Made by a program: the position numbers and the translations under genes. Under the pieces are notes generated by a model. That model saw only the letters and a list, made by a program, of their open reading frames with translations. It searched no databases and was not told the DNA's origin. Below, in pieces: positions 48,274 to 57,568 of a stretch of 64,000 nucleotides of DNA. The first letter of the stretch is position 1. Each line of letters opens with the position of its first letter. Source of the DNA: JAOXRU01 sp965247735 (GTDB lineage: Bacteria > Bacteroidota > Bacteroidia > Flavobacteriales > Flavobacteriaceae). The stretch is taken from contig CBDFHN010000002.1 in the NCBI GenBank assembly GCA_965247735.1, forward strand, positions 1,054,001-1,118,000, given 5' to 3'.

Positions 48274-50475
48274 TTAGTTTGCTACTTCACTAATAAATTT
48301 AACTCTATAAAGTCTTAGCTCATCTTCCTCATAATCTCCATCGAACTCGGCTATTGCATCATCAATTTTATCTGTTTCAGCTTCTAAAAAGTAATCATGT
48401 AGCTCTTCTTGCTGGTCTTCATCTAATACATCATCAATCCAATAACTAATATTCAATTTAGTACCGCTATATACAATCTGTTCCATTTCCCTAACCAAAG
48501 CTGGAATATCCAAGCCTTTTGCAGAAGAAATATCATCTAATGGTAATTTGCGATCTACATTTTGAATGATATATAATTTTAATGCTGAATTGGCTCCTGT
48601 ACTTTTTACCACCAAATCATCTGGACGTACAATATTATTTTCTTCTACATAGGATGCAATAAGTGCTATAAACGGTTTACCATACTTTTTTGCTTTTCCA
48701 TCTCCTACACCATGTACATTAATAAGTTCTTCCAAACTTACTGGATACTTCAATGCCATATCATCTAAAGAAGGGTCTTGAAAAACTACAAATGGAGGTA
48801 CTCCGTTCTTTTTTGCTTCTTTTTTCCGAAGGTCTTTTAACATTTTTAGCAGTTGTACATCTGCTGCTGCACTACCTCCTTTATTCATTGTTATAATACT
48901 ATTATCTTCATCAGTATCATAAATATGATCTTCCGTCATCATAAAAGATGGGGTGCTTTCTACAAATTGCTTACCTTTATCTGTAAGATGTAACACACCA
49001 TATTGTTCTATTTCTTTTTTTAGGTATCCAGCCACTAATACTTGACGTATTAGTGCCATCCAATATTTATCTGACTTATCTTTTCCAATACCAAAAAACG
49101 GCTTCTGATTAGTTTTATGAGATATTATAACAGCATTATCCCTACCTATTATTGTATTTACTATATTATTAGATTTAAACTTTTCTTTAGTGTCTCGTAC
49201 AACTTCTATAAGTTTTACTACTTCCGCTCCTGCTTCTTTTTGTACTTTAGGATTCCTTACATTATCATCCATTTCAGCACCATCCCCAGTAACACCATCA
49301 AAATGTTCTCCAAAATAATGTAAAATAAACTTTCTCCTAGACATCGAGGTCTCTGCATATGCCACCATTTCTTGCAACAGTGCATTCCCAATTTCTTGTT
49401 CTGCTACAGGTTTACCAGACATAAACTTCTCTAGCTTTTCTATATCCTTATAAGCATAAAACGCCAAACAATGTCCTTCACCACCATCTCTACCGGCCCT
49501 ACCAGTCTCTTGGTAATAACTTTCTATACTTTTAGGAATATCATGATGAATCACAAAACGTACATCTGGCTTGTCAATTCCCATACCAAATGCTATTGTA
49601 GCAACAACAACCTCGGTATCTTCCATCAAAAACATATCTTGATGTTTAGATCTCGTCTTTGCATCTAAACCAGCATGATAAGGAACAGCATTAATACCAT
49701 TTACCTGTAATACTTGTGCCAGTTCTTCAACTCTTTTTCTACTAAGACAGTATATTATTCCAGATTTCCCTTCATTTTGCTTCACAAAACGAATAATATC
49801 CACTTCTACATTCTTTGTTTTTGGACGTACCTCGTAGTATAGATTGGGTCTATTAAAAGAAGCTTTAAACAACTTTGCATCCGTCATTCCCAAGTTTTTA
49901 AGAATGTCTTCCTGCACCTTTGGTGTTGCTGTAGCTGTTAATCCAATAATAGAAATATTATCTCCTAATCTTGCTATAATACTCTTAAGGTTTCTATATT
50001 CTGGTCTAAAATCATGTCCCCATTCCGAAATACAATGGGCTTCATCTATTGCTACAAAAGAAATCTTAACCGTTTTTAAAAACTCAACGTAATCGTCTTT
50101 AGTTAAGGATTCTGGCGCAACATAAAGTAATTTTGTTACTCCACTAGAAATATCACTCATTACTTCTTTTATCTCCGTTTTATTTAACGAAGAATTTAAA
50201 ACATGTGCAATTCCTTTTTCTGAAGAAATACCTCTAATTGCATCTACCTGATTTTTCATCAAAGCAATTAAAGGTGATACTACAATTGCAGTACCCTCTT
50301 GAATTAATGCTGGTAACTGATAACAAAGAGATTTCCCTCCACCAGTTGGCATTATTACAAAGCTATTATTTCCTTCTACTATATTTTGAATTACTTTTTC
50401 TTGCAATCCTTTGAATTTTGAAAATCCAAAATGATGCTTTAGTGAGGCGTGTAAATCAATTTCGTTCAAACCCAT
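48274..50475 (-). CDS. recQ: ATP-dependent DNA helicase RecQ
   Basis: This 733-residue 3'-5' helicase acts in recombination repair. Motif I is IMPTGGGKSLCYQLPAL, motif II FVAIDEAHCISEWGHDF (DEAH), and motif VI YYQETGRAGRDG. The RQC zinc-binding/winged region follows. An HRDC-like domain is seen near FVVFQDPSLDDMALKYP with VHGVGDGKAKKYG. The C-terminus is an acidic extension of about 110 residues, common in Bacteroidetes RecQ. It is divergent from kdsD. Confidence 0.95.
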   Translation of the reverse strand: MGLNEIDLHASLKHHFGFSKFKGLQEKVIQNIVEGNNSFVIMPTGGGKSLCYQLPALIQEGTAIVVSPLIALMKNQVDAIRGISSEKGIAHVLNSSLNKTEIKEVMSDISSGVTKLLYVAPESLTKDDYVEFLKTVKISFVAIDEAHCISEWGHDFRPEYRNLKSIIARLGDNISIIGLTATATPKVQEDILKNLGMTDAKLFKASFNRPNLYYEVRPKTKNVEVDIIRFVKQNEGKSGIIYCLSRKRVEELAQVLQVNGINAVPYHAGLDAKTRSKHQDMFLMEDTEVVVATIAFGMGIDKPDVRFVIHHDIPKSIESYYQETGRAGRDGGEGHCLAFYAYKDIEKLEKFMSGKPVAEQEIGNALLQEMVAYAETSMSRRKFILHYFGEHFDGVTGDGAEMDDNVRNPKVQKEAGAEVVKLIEVVRDTKEKFKSNNIVNTIIGRDNAVIISHKTNQKPFFGIGKDKSDKYWMALIRQVLVAGYLKKEIEQYGVLHLTDKGKQFVESTPSFMMTEDHIYDTDEDNSIITMNKGGSAAADVQLLKMLKDLRKKEAKKNGVPPFVVFQDPSLDDMALKYPVSLEELINVHGVGDGKAKKYGKPFIALIASYVEENNIVRPDDLVVKSTGANSALKLYIIQNVDRKLPLDDISSAKGLDIPALVREMEQIVYSGTKLNISYWIDDVLDEDQQEELHDYFLEAETDKIDDAIAEFDGDYEEDELRLYRVKFISEVAN

Positions 50476-50497
50476 TAAATCTTTTTAGTATTTTACA

Positions 50498-50505
50498 TAC
50501 ATTTG
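50498..50505 (+). promoter_or_regulatory. -7 promoter element for kdsD
   Basis: TACATTTG matches TAnnTTTG, 58 bp before the TTG start of kdsD. Confidence 0.4.
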
Positions 50506-50563
50506 CATATCTTAAAGATACTAATTTCTTTAGTTTTTACAAACACTAAATTTTATAAAAAAT

Positions 50564-51529
50564 TTGAGCGCTAAAAATGCAATTATCGCAACCGCAAAAC
50601 TAACAATTGAAACTGAAAGTTCAGCTATTCATAACCTTATATCTTTTATAAATGATGAATTTGCCGATGCAGTAGAACATATCTTACAATCAGAAGGTAG
50701 GGTAATTATTACAGGGATTGGAAAAAGTGCAATTATAGCTATGAAAATTGTAGCAACAATGAACTCAACCGGTACTCCAGCAATATTTATGCATGCCGCA
50801 GACGCTATTCATGGAGACTTAGGAACTATTCAAAACAACGACGTTGTAATTTGTATTTCTAAAAGCGGAAACACTCCTGAAATAAAGGTATTAGTTCCGC
50901 TCTTAAAAAACGGAAACAATAAGCTTATTGCCATAACTGGTAATAAAGATTCCTTTTTAGGTACGCATGCTGACTATGTTTTAAACGCACATGTAGACAA
51001 AGAAGCTTGTCCAAATAACCTTGCTCCTACAACGAGTACAACAGCACAATTGGTTATTGGAGATGCCCTCTCTGTTTGTTTATTACAACAAAAAGGATTT
51101 ACTAGTAGTGATTTTGCTAAATATCACCCAGGTGGTGCCCTTGGAAAAAAACTATACTTGAGAGTTTCCGATATGGTTTCTACCAATTTAAAACCTTTAG
51201 TAACACCTGAAACAAGTATCAAACAAGTAATTGTTGAAATTTCAGAAAAACTTCTCGGTGTTACAGCAGTGGTAGAAGACAACAAACTAGTTGGTGTTAT
51301 TACTGATGGTGATATTAGAAGAATGCTAAACAAACATGACAATATTAGCACCCTAAAAGCTAAAGACATCATGACTCCAAACCCAAAAAGCATTAGCTCC
51401 GATGCTATGGCTGTTGATGCCCTAGAACAAATAGAAAACAATAATATCACTCAATTATTAGTTGCTGATAATGGCAATTATATTGGTATTGTTCATCTTC
51501 ATAACTTAATAAAAGAAGGAATTATATAA
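50564..51529 (+). CDS. kdsD: Arabinose-5-phosphate isomerase KdsD/KpsF
   Basis: The 321-residue enzyme converts ribulose-5-phosphate to arabinose-5-phosphate, the first step to KDO for lipopolysaccharide. A SIS domain (GRVIITGIGKSAIIAMKIVAT, HGDLG, SKSGNTPEIKVL) is followed by two CBS domains (ending VDALEQIENNNITQLLV). The start is TTG at 50564; the first in-frame ATG would cut into the SIS domain. It lies 1 bp before tatC and precedes lptB, giving an envelope-related group. Confidence 0.95.
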   Translation: MSAKNAIIATAKLTIETESSAIHNLISFINDEFADAVEHILQSEGRVIITGIGKSAIIAMKIVATMNSTGTPAIFMHAADAIHGDLGTIQNNDVVICISKSGNTPEIKVLVPLLKNGNNKLIAITGNKDSFLGTHADYVLNAHVDKEACPNNLAPTTSTTAQLVIGDALSVCLLQQKGFTSSDFAKYHPGGALGKKLYLRVSDMVSTNLKPLVTPETSIKQVIVEISEKLLGVTAVVEDNKLVGVITDGDIRRMLNKHDNISTLKAKDIMTPNPKSISSDAMAVDALEQIENNNITQLLVADNGNYIGIVHLHNLIKEGII

Positions 51530-51530
51530 A

Positions 51531-52379
51531 ATGGCAAAGGCTAAACAGAATCCTCAAGAAATGTCTTTTTTAGACCATTTAGAAGAATTAAGATGGCATC
51601 TTATTCGTGGTACTATTGCTGTACTCTTTATAGCTTGTTTTGCTTTTGTAGCAAAAGGATTTATATTTGATACCGTTATATTAAGCCCTAAGAATATGGA
51701 TTTCCCTACCTATAGATTCTTTTGTGCTATTGCTACTTTTTTTAATGTGACCTCAGATTTCTGCGCCGATTCTTTACCATTTACCATTCAAAACAGAACC
51801 ATGGCAGGCCTTTTTTCTGCTCATATTTGGACCTCCATTTGGGCAGGATTCATTGTTGGTTTTCCATATATCTTATATGAAACATGGAAATTTATCAGTC
51901 CTGGATTGCATGAAAGGGAACGTAAACATTCTCGTGGTTTTATTCTTATTGCTTCTTTATTATTTTTTACTGGAGTACTTTTTGGATACTATATAATAGC
52001 ACCTTTATCTATTAACTTTTTAGGAACTTATACTGTAAGTGCAGAAATTGTTAGCGAAATAGACCTTAGTTCCTATATTGCAACACTTAGAGCTTCTGTT
52101 ATTGCCTGTGGAATTATTTTTGAACTTCCCATAATCATCTATTTTTTAACTAAAATAGGTTTGGTTACGCCTCAATTTCTTAAAAAATATAGGAAATTCG
52201 CTTTGGTCGGGGTACTTATACTTTCTGCCATTATAACTCCTCCAGATATTACTAGCCAGATTGTTGTTTCAATACCTGTTTTTGTATTATATGAAGTTAG
52301 TATTATAATTTCTAGAATTGTATTAAAAAAACAAGCAAAAAGAGAAGCAAAAGAGAAGCAAAAAAGAAAGAATTCCTAA
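51531..52379 (+). CDS. tatC: Twin-arginine translocase subunit TatC
   Basis: The 282-residue core of the Tat pathway exports folded proteins. It has the N-terminal signature SFLDHLEELRWHLIRG with the Glu that contacts RR signal peptides, FPYILYETWKFISPGLHERER after helix 2, and six membrane helices. The insert of about 40 residues after helix 1 (containing FFCAIATFFNVTSDFC) is usual for Bacteroidetes. The tail is Lys-rich. Iron-sulfur or molybdenum proteins are common Tat cargo, but XdhAB here lack Tat signals. Confidence 0.95.
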   Translation: MAKAKQNPQEMSFLDHLEELRWHLIRGTIAVLFIACFAFVAKGFIFDTVILSPKNMDFPTYRFFCAIATFFNVTSDFCADSLPFTIQNRTMAGLFSAHIWTSIWAGFIVGFPYILYETWKFISPGLHERERKHSRGFILIASLLFFTGVLFGYYIIAPLSINFLGTYTVSAEIVSEIDLSSYIATLRASVIACGIIFELPIIIYFLTKIGLVTPQFLKKYRKFALVGVLILSAIITPPDITSQIVVSIPVFVLYEVSIIISRIVLKKQAKREAKEKQKRKNS

Positions 52380-52418
52380 AAATTGCATAAAAGAGATTTT
52401 ACATACCTTAGAAATGTC

Positions 52419-52426
52419 TATTTTTG
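52419..52426 (+). promoter_or_regulatory. -7 promoter element for lptB
   Basis: TATTTTTG matches TAnnTTTG, 20 bp before the lptB ATG. Confidence 0.45.
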
Positions 52427-52445
52427 ATTTTATATCATATTAAGA

Positions 52446-53186
52446 ATGAAGTTAAGAGCTGAAAATATAATGAAGTCCTATGCAGGACGTAAAGTTGTTA
52501 AAGGAATTTCCCTTGAAGTTAACCAAGGAGAAATTGTAGGTTTACTTGGGCCAAATGGTGCTGGTAAAACCACTTCTTTTTATATGATAGTTGGGTTGAT
52601 AAAACCCAATGGTGGAAAAATATTTCTTGATGACATGGAAATTACTAATTTTCCTATGTACAAAAGAGCACAACACGGTATTGGATACCTTGCACAAGAG
52701 GCATCTGTTTTTAGAAAATTAAGTGTTGAAAAAAATATTTTAAGTGTTTTGCAATTAACCAAACTTTCCAAAAAAGAACAGCTACACAAAATGGATTCAT
52801 TAATTGATGAATTTAGCCTTGGTCATATTCGTAAAAATCGTGGAGATTTGCTTTCTGGTGGTGAACGTAGACGTACAGAGATTGCAAGAGCATTAGCAAC
52901 CGATCCTAATTTTATACTACTAGACGAACCTTTTGCTGGAGTTGACCCTGTTGCCGTTGAAGATATACAACGTATTGTTGCTCATCTTAAAGAAAAAAAT
53001 ATTGGTATTCTTATTACCGATCATAATGTACAAGAAACTTTAGCCATTACAGAACGTTCTTATTTAATGTTCGAAGGTGGAATTCTAAAATCTGGTGAAC
53101 CAGAAGAGTTAGCAGCCGACGAAATGGTAAGAAAAGTATATCTTGGACAGAATTTTGAGTTGCGAAAAAAGAAGATTGATTTTTAG
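52446..53186 (+). CDS. lptB: Lipopolysaccharide export ABC ATPase LptB
   Basis: The 246-residue ATPase powers LPS transport from the inner membrane with LptFG. Walker A is GPNGAGKTTSFYMIVG, the Q-loop YLAQEASVFRKL carries the Phe-Arg motif typical of LptB, the signature is LSGGERRRTEIARALA, and Walker B FILLDEPFAGVDP. The ending YLGQNFELRK matches LptB C-termini. Behind kdsD and tatC it fits an envelope group, with its own promoter. Confidence 0.95.
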   Translation: MKLRAENIMKSYAGRKVVKGISLEVNQGEIVGLLGPNGAGKTTSFYMIVGLIKPNGGKIFLDDMEITNFPMYKRAQHGIGYLAQEASVFRKLSVEKNILSVLQLTKLSKKEQLHKMDSLIDEFSLGHIRKNRGDLLSGGERRRTEIARALATDPNFILLDEPFAGVDPVAVEDIQRIVAHLKEKNIGILITDHNVQETLAITERSYLMFEGGILKSGEPEELAADEMVRKVYLGQNFELRKKKIDF

Positions 53187-53404
53187 TCTCTCATAAAAAA
53201 AAATCATAGGACAGCAAATAAATAGGCTTATTTATTGTCTTAAAAGGCCCTATAGCTTAGTACTTTAGAATAAATACCAAAGAATCGTCAGAATAAATAT
53301 CATAATTATATTTAAACGTTTCTTTCAAGAGAAAAAAAGACAAATATTACTTCCTAAAAACCAATTTATTTCTCCAAAACATTTTTGTATCTTGTTCTTT
53401 ACTT
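53187..53404. other. Intergenic space between lptB and xdhA
   Basis: I see no gene in these 218 bp. A hairpin GACA-AATAAATA/TATTTATT-GTC (53210-53239) is followed by few T residues, so it is at best a weak terminator. No clear TAnnTTTG element was found before xdhA. Confidence 0.5.
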
Positions 53405-54799
53405 ATGATACAATTTATACTTAATAATACCGTCATTAAAACAACGGTGAATGCGGGAGTTACCCTACTTGATTTTATCAGGACCAATAAACAACTAAAA
53501 GGTACAAAAATTGGTTGCCGAGAAGGCGATTGTGGTGCTTGTACTGTTTTGGTTGGCAACCTAAAAGACAATACCGTTACTTATCAAAGCATTACTTCTT
53601 GCATCTCCCCTTTAGGAAATGCAAATGGCAAACATATTGTCAGCATTGAAGGTATTAATCTTTCTAAAGAACTAAATGCTGTTCAAGAATCTATGACAAA
53701 AAACTATGCTACGCAATGTGGTTTTTGCACTCCAGGATTTGTGGTTTCAATGACAGGATTTGCATTACAAAACGCTTCAAAAAATTCATGTAACGATGCC
53801 ATTAGTGGTAATATATGCCGATGTACCGGTTATAAATCCATTGAAAAGGCAGGTTTTGAAATTGAAAATAAGCTAAAAGAAAAAGATCAAAATCATCAAC
53901 TAGATTGGCTGATAAAAGAACAATTTGTTCCCGATTATTTTAAAAATATTCCCAATCAATTAAAAAATTTAAGCTTAACAGAAATTAAATCAGAAGGAAC
54001 TCTTGTTGCAAACGGAACAGATATATACGTGCGACATGCAGATAAACTGGCTGAAGAAAACATACAGCTAGTAGCAGCACTAAAATCATTAGAAGGAATT
54101 AGTTTTTCTGAAAGCATTTGCACTTTAGGGGCAAATACAACGGTAACTGAAATTGCGGAAAACAAAAAACTACAACTACTGTTTCCCAAACTGAAACAAT
54201 TTTTAAAATTAGTTTCTTCAGAACAGATTAGGAATATGGGAACCCTGGGCGGAAATTTTGTAAATGCATCTCCTATTGGAGATATGACTATTTTTTTTCT
54301 AGCATTAAACTCTACCCTAACTATCCAGCACAAAAAAGGTAGTGAACGACAGCTTCCGTTTCATGAATTTCATCAAGATTACAAAAAATATGATTTACAA
54401 GAAGATGAAATCTTAAAATCTATCTCTTTTGAGATTCCAAAAGACAACATGCATTTTAATTTTGAAAAAGTAAGCAAACGAACACATTTAGATATAGCAA
54501 GTGTTAATAGCGCAGGAAAAATTAACCTTGAAAATGATAAAATTTACACGGCTCATTTTTCTTTAGGCGGTGTAGCTGCAGTTCCAAAATACCTATTTAA
54601 AACAAATGCTTTTTTAGTCAATAAAACAATCAGTTCTGAGATCATAAAAGAAGCAGAAGGTATTTTACAATCAGAAATATCACCAATAAGTGACGTCAGA
54701 GGAACAGCAGCTTACAAACGTTTATTAGCAAGACAGCTATTCTATGCCCATTTTATAACGCTTTTCCCAAATAGAATTGCAATACAAAAACTTTTTTAA
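53405..54799 (+). CDS. xdhA: Xanthine dehydrogenase small subunit (2Fe-2S and FAD)
   Basis: The 464-residue subunit carries two [2Fe-2S] clusters: plant-type CREGDCGACTVL (Cys38, 43, 46) and CGFCTPGFVVS with CRCTGY. The FAD domain (about 185-350) contains RNMGTLGGNFVNASPIGD, and a CO-dehydrogenase-flavoprotein C-domain follows. It transfers electrons from the molybdenum subunit to NAD+. It starts the operon xdhA-xdhB-membrane protein-xdhC and lies 16 bp before xdhB. Confidence 0.94.
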   Translation: MIQFILNNTVIKTTVNAGVTLLDFIRTNKQLKGTKIGCREGDCGACTVLVGNLKDNTVTYQSITSCISPLGNANGKHIVSIEGINLSKELNAVQESMTKNYATQCGFCTPGFVVSMTGFALQNASKNSCNDAISGNICRCTGYKSIEKAGFEIENKLKEKDQNHQLDWLIKEQFVPDYFKNIPNQLKNLSLTEIKSEGTLVANGTDIYVRHADKLAEENIQLVAALKSLEGISFSESICTLGANTTVTEIAENKKLQLLFPKLKQFLKLVSSEQIRNMGTLGGNFVNASPIGDMTIFFLALNSTLTIQHKKGSERQLPFHEFHQDYKKYDLQEDEILKSISFEIPKDNMHFNFEKVSKRTHLDIASVNSAGKINLENDKIYTAHFSLGGVAAVPKYLFKTNAFLVNKTISSEIIKEAEGILQSEISPISDVRGTAAYKRLLARQLFYAHFITLFPNRIAIQKLF

Positions 54800-54815
54800 C
54801 CAACAGATATAACCT

Positions 54816-57071
54816 ATGAAAAACATAGACAGCTACACCCATGTAAGGGGCGAATCTATATTTGTAGACGACCTAATGTTACGTCAAGACACCTTAATTG
54901 GCTTATGTTTTGACGCTCCTAAAGCTCATGGCAAGATAAAATCTGTTGACTATTCAAAAGCAGAAGCACTTGCTGGTATTGAAAAAATATTCACCTATAA
55001 AGACATTTTAGGAGAAAATCAGATTGGAGGTATTATCCCCGATGAACCACTTTGGGCAGAAGATGAAATTCATTTCTGGGGACAGCCTATAGCATTTATT
55101 GTTGCTGAAACAGAAGCCATTGCAAAAAAAGCAAGAGCCTTAATCAAAATTGATATTGAAGAACTTCCTGTAATTACAACTGCCAAACTTGCCAAAGAAA
55201 AAAAGAGTTTTATAAATGAACCGCGTTCTTTTAAATTAGGAAATACCACCAAGGCCTTTGCCGAATGTGAATATGTAATTGAAGGTGAAACATTTTCTAA
55301 CGGACAAGAACATTTGTATTTAGAAACACAAGGTTGCTATGCTATACCTCAAGAAAATGGAAATATAAAAATTGTTTCATCAACCCAAGGGCCTACTTCT
55401 GTTCAAAAAACGGTAGCTAAAGTTTTGGGAATTTCTATGCATAAAATTGAAATTGATGTTACTCGTCTTGGTGGTGGATTTGGTGGTAAAGAAGACCAAG
55501 CAACACCATGGGCAGTTATGGCAGCTGTTGCTGTACAACATCTAAATAAACCAGTAAAATATGTATTAGATCGCCATGATGATTTACGTATGACGGGAAA
55601 ACGACACCCCTACTCTTCTTCCTATAAAATAGGGCTTAACAAAGAGTTGAAAATTAATGCCTTTGAAGTTGAGTTTTTGCAAAATTCTGGTGCCGCTGCT
55701 GATCTATCACCTGCAATTGCCGAACGAACATTGTTTCATGCTACCAATAGCTATTTTATACCTAATGTAAGCACTACAGTATATAGCTGCAAAACTAATT
55801 TACCCCCAAATACAGCTTTTCGTGGTTTTGGAGGTCCACAAGGAATGTTTGTTATCGAAAGTGCTATTGCAAATGCTGCTGATAAAATTGGAGTAAAAAA
55901 AGACCAAATTCAAGAACAAAATCTTCTCGCTGAAAATGATGAGTTTTCCTATGGACAGATTGCAACACAAGTAGAAGCGAAAAACACTTGGGAAACCGCA
56001 AAAGACACTTTCCATTATAAACAATTAACCCAAGAGGTTGACAGTTTTAATGCTGAAAATAAATTGTATAAAAAAGGAATTTCTTTGATGCCTATTGCAT
56101 TTGGAATTTCTTTTACCAATACACCAATGAACCATGCTAGAGCCTTGGTTCATATTTATCAAGATGGTAGTGTAGGTATTTCTACTGGTGCTGTTGAAAT
56201 GGGACAAAGTGTTAATACCAAAATGCTACAAGTTGCATATCAAATTTTTGGTATTAGTGCATCAAAAGTAAAAATAGAAACTACCAATACTACTAGAGTT
56301 GCAAACACATCGCCAAGTGCAGCAAGTTCTACCGCAGACCTTAATGGGAAAGCTGTAGAAATGGCATGTAATAGCTTAATTGCAAGGTTAACAGAAGTAG
56401 CTGCTACACTACTTTCTTCCAATGAAGAACATATCGTATTTAAAGACAACTATATTTTTGTAAACAGCAAAAAATCAAACCTAACATGGGAAGCACTAAT
56501 AGCCCAAGCAATGTTAGAAAGAGTTGCACTTTCTGAAAACGCACATTATGCAACACCAGAAATTCATTTTGATAAATCTAAAGAAAAAGGACATCCATTT
56601 GCCTATCATGTTTATGGTACAGCAATAACACTTGTTACCGTAGATTGTCTTAGAGGTACTTATGAAATTGATGCCGTAAAAATTATCCATGATTTTGGAA
56701 AAAGCATGAATTTAGGTATTGATATTGGACAAGTTGAAGGTGCTTTGGCACAAGGAATCGGCTGGATGACGCTAGAAGAAATTGCTTATGATACTAACGG
56801 TAGATTACTTTCAAATGCATTATCTACTTATAAAGTGCCAGATATTTTTTCAGCACCAAAAACTATAGAAACCATTCCGTTACAAACTGAAGGACATGTA
56901 CTTGCTATTAAAAAATCTAAGGCTGTAGGAGAACCACCATTAATGTATGGGATTGGAGCTTATTTTGCTATTCAACAAGCAGTAAAAGCATTCAACCCCA
57001 ATTATACCCTAAAGTTTCATGCGCCTTTTACTCCTGAAAAAGTATTACTAGCACTTTACGAACAATCTTAA
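54816..57071 (+). CDS. xdhB: Xanthine dehydrogenase molybdopterin subunit
   Basis: The 751-residue catalytic subunit oxidises hypoxanthine/xanthine (or a related purine). Family marks are GQEHLYLETQG, TRLGGGFGGKEDQ, TAFRGFGGPQGMF (substrate Arg), and the catalytic Glu in KAVGEPPLMYG. No signal peptide is seen, so it is cytoplasmic. Length is right for the two-subunit bacterial type. It follows xdhA by 16 bp. Confidence 0.95.
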   Translation: MKNIDSYTHVRGESIFVDDLMLRQDTLIGLCFDAPKAHGKIKSVDYSKAEALAGIEKIFTYKDILGENQIGGIIPDEPLWAEDEIHFWGQPIAFIVAETEAIAKKARALIKIDIEELPVITTAKLAKEKKSFINEPRSFKLGNTTKAFAECEYVIEGETFSNGQEHLYLETQGCYAIPQENGNIKIVSSTQGPTSVQKTVAKVLGISMHKIEIDVTRLGGGFGGKEDQATPWAVMAAVAVQHLNKPVKYVLDRHDDLRMTGKRHPYSSSYKIGLNKELKINAFEVEFLQNSGAAADLSPAIAERTLFHATNSYFIPNVSTTVYSCKTNLPPNTAFRGFGGPQGMFVIESAIANAADKIGVKKDQIQEQNLLAENDEFSYGQIATQVEAKNTWETAKDTFHYKQLTQEVDSFNAENKLYKKGISLMPIAFGISFTNTPMNHARALVHIYQDGSVGISTGAVEMGQSVNTKMLQVAYQIFGISASKVKIETTNTTRVANTSPSAASSTADLNGKAVEMACNSLIARLTEVAATLLSSNEEHIVFKDNYIFVNSKKSNLTWEALIAQAMLERVALSENAHYATPEIHFDKSKEKGHPFAYHVYGTAITLVTVDCLRGTYEIDAVKIIHDFGKSMNLGIDIGQVEGALAQGIGWMTLEEIAYDTNGRLLSNALSTYKVPDIFSAPKTIETIPLQTEGHVLAIKKSKAVGEPPLMYGIGAYFAIQQAVKAFNPNYTLKFHAPFTPEKVLLALYEQS

Positions 57072-57157
57072 TTCAACAAACTATCAAACTACATTATACC
57101 AAACATAATATACTAAGAGGTGCAGTAATTTACAGTGCTGGAGATCTAATTGCAGCA

Positions 57158-57568
57158 TTGCTCTTAAATGAATTTTCATGGCCACGATTACTAGGGATGG
57201 TACTGGTTGGCGCTACACTTTATGCTTTTGAAATTCCAAATTATTTTGCTTGGATTGTAGAACGAACTAAACAATATACTGGCACAAAACTTACTTTAGC
57301 AAAAACAACCCTAGCTATTGCCTATTTTAATCCGTTATGGATTTTTCGACATTTGGTATTTATCAAGTTGTTTTGTGGTAACTTTAATCAGGTTAACTCA
57401 GACTTACTCCTTATTGCATTATGGTCATTTTTGGCAAATATTCCAATCTCGTTTATTGCTAACTATATCATTCAAAACAAAATAAAACTTAATTGGCGCT
57501 TTTTGGCAAGTGCTATTTTTTCAGCAATTATGGCTATATATTATGCCCTTAGTGAAACACTATTTTAA
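57158..57568 (+). CDS. Membrane protein of the xdh operon, start codon unclear
   Basis: From the TTG at 57158 it has 136 residues with about four membrane helices (LLGMVLVGATLYAFEIPNYF; TLAIAYFNPLWIFRHLVFI; LLLIALWSFLANIPISFIA; FLASAIFSAIMAIYYAL). In-frame codons upstream of the TTG, back to 57038, encode a smooth continuation including HNILRGAVIYSAGDLIAALL, but no ATG, GTG or TTG. An ATT or ATC start near 57065-57071, at the xdhB stop, is likely. The gene lies exactly between xdhB and xdhC (stop immediately before the xdhC ATG), suggesting a role with the enzyme. Family not recognised. Confidence 0.75.
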   Translation: MLLNEFSWPRLLGMVLVGATLYAFEIPNYFAWIVERTKQYTGTKLTLAKTTLAIAYFNPLWIFRHLVFIKLFCGNFNQVNSDLLLIALWSFLANIPISFIANYIIQNKIKLNWRFLASAIFSAIMAIYYALSETLF

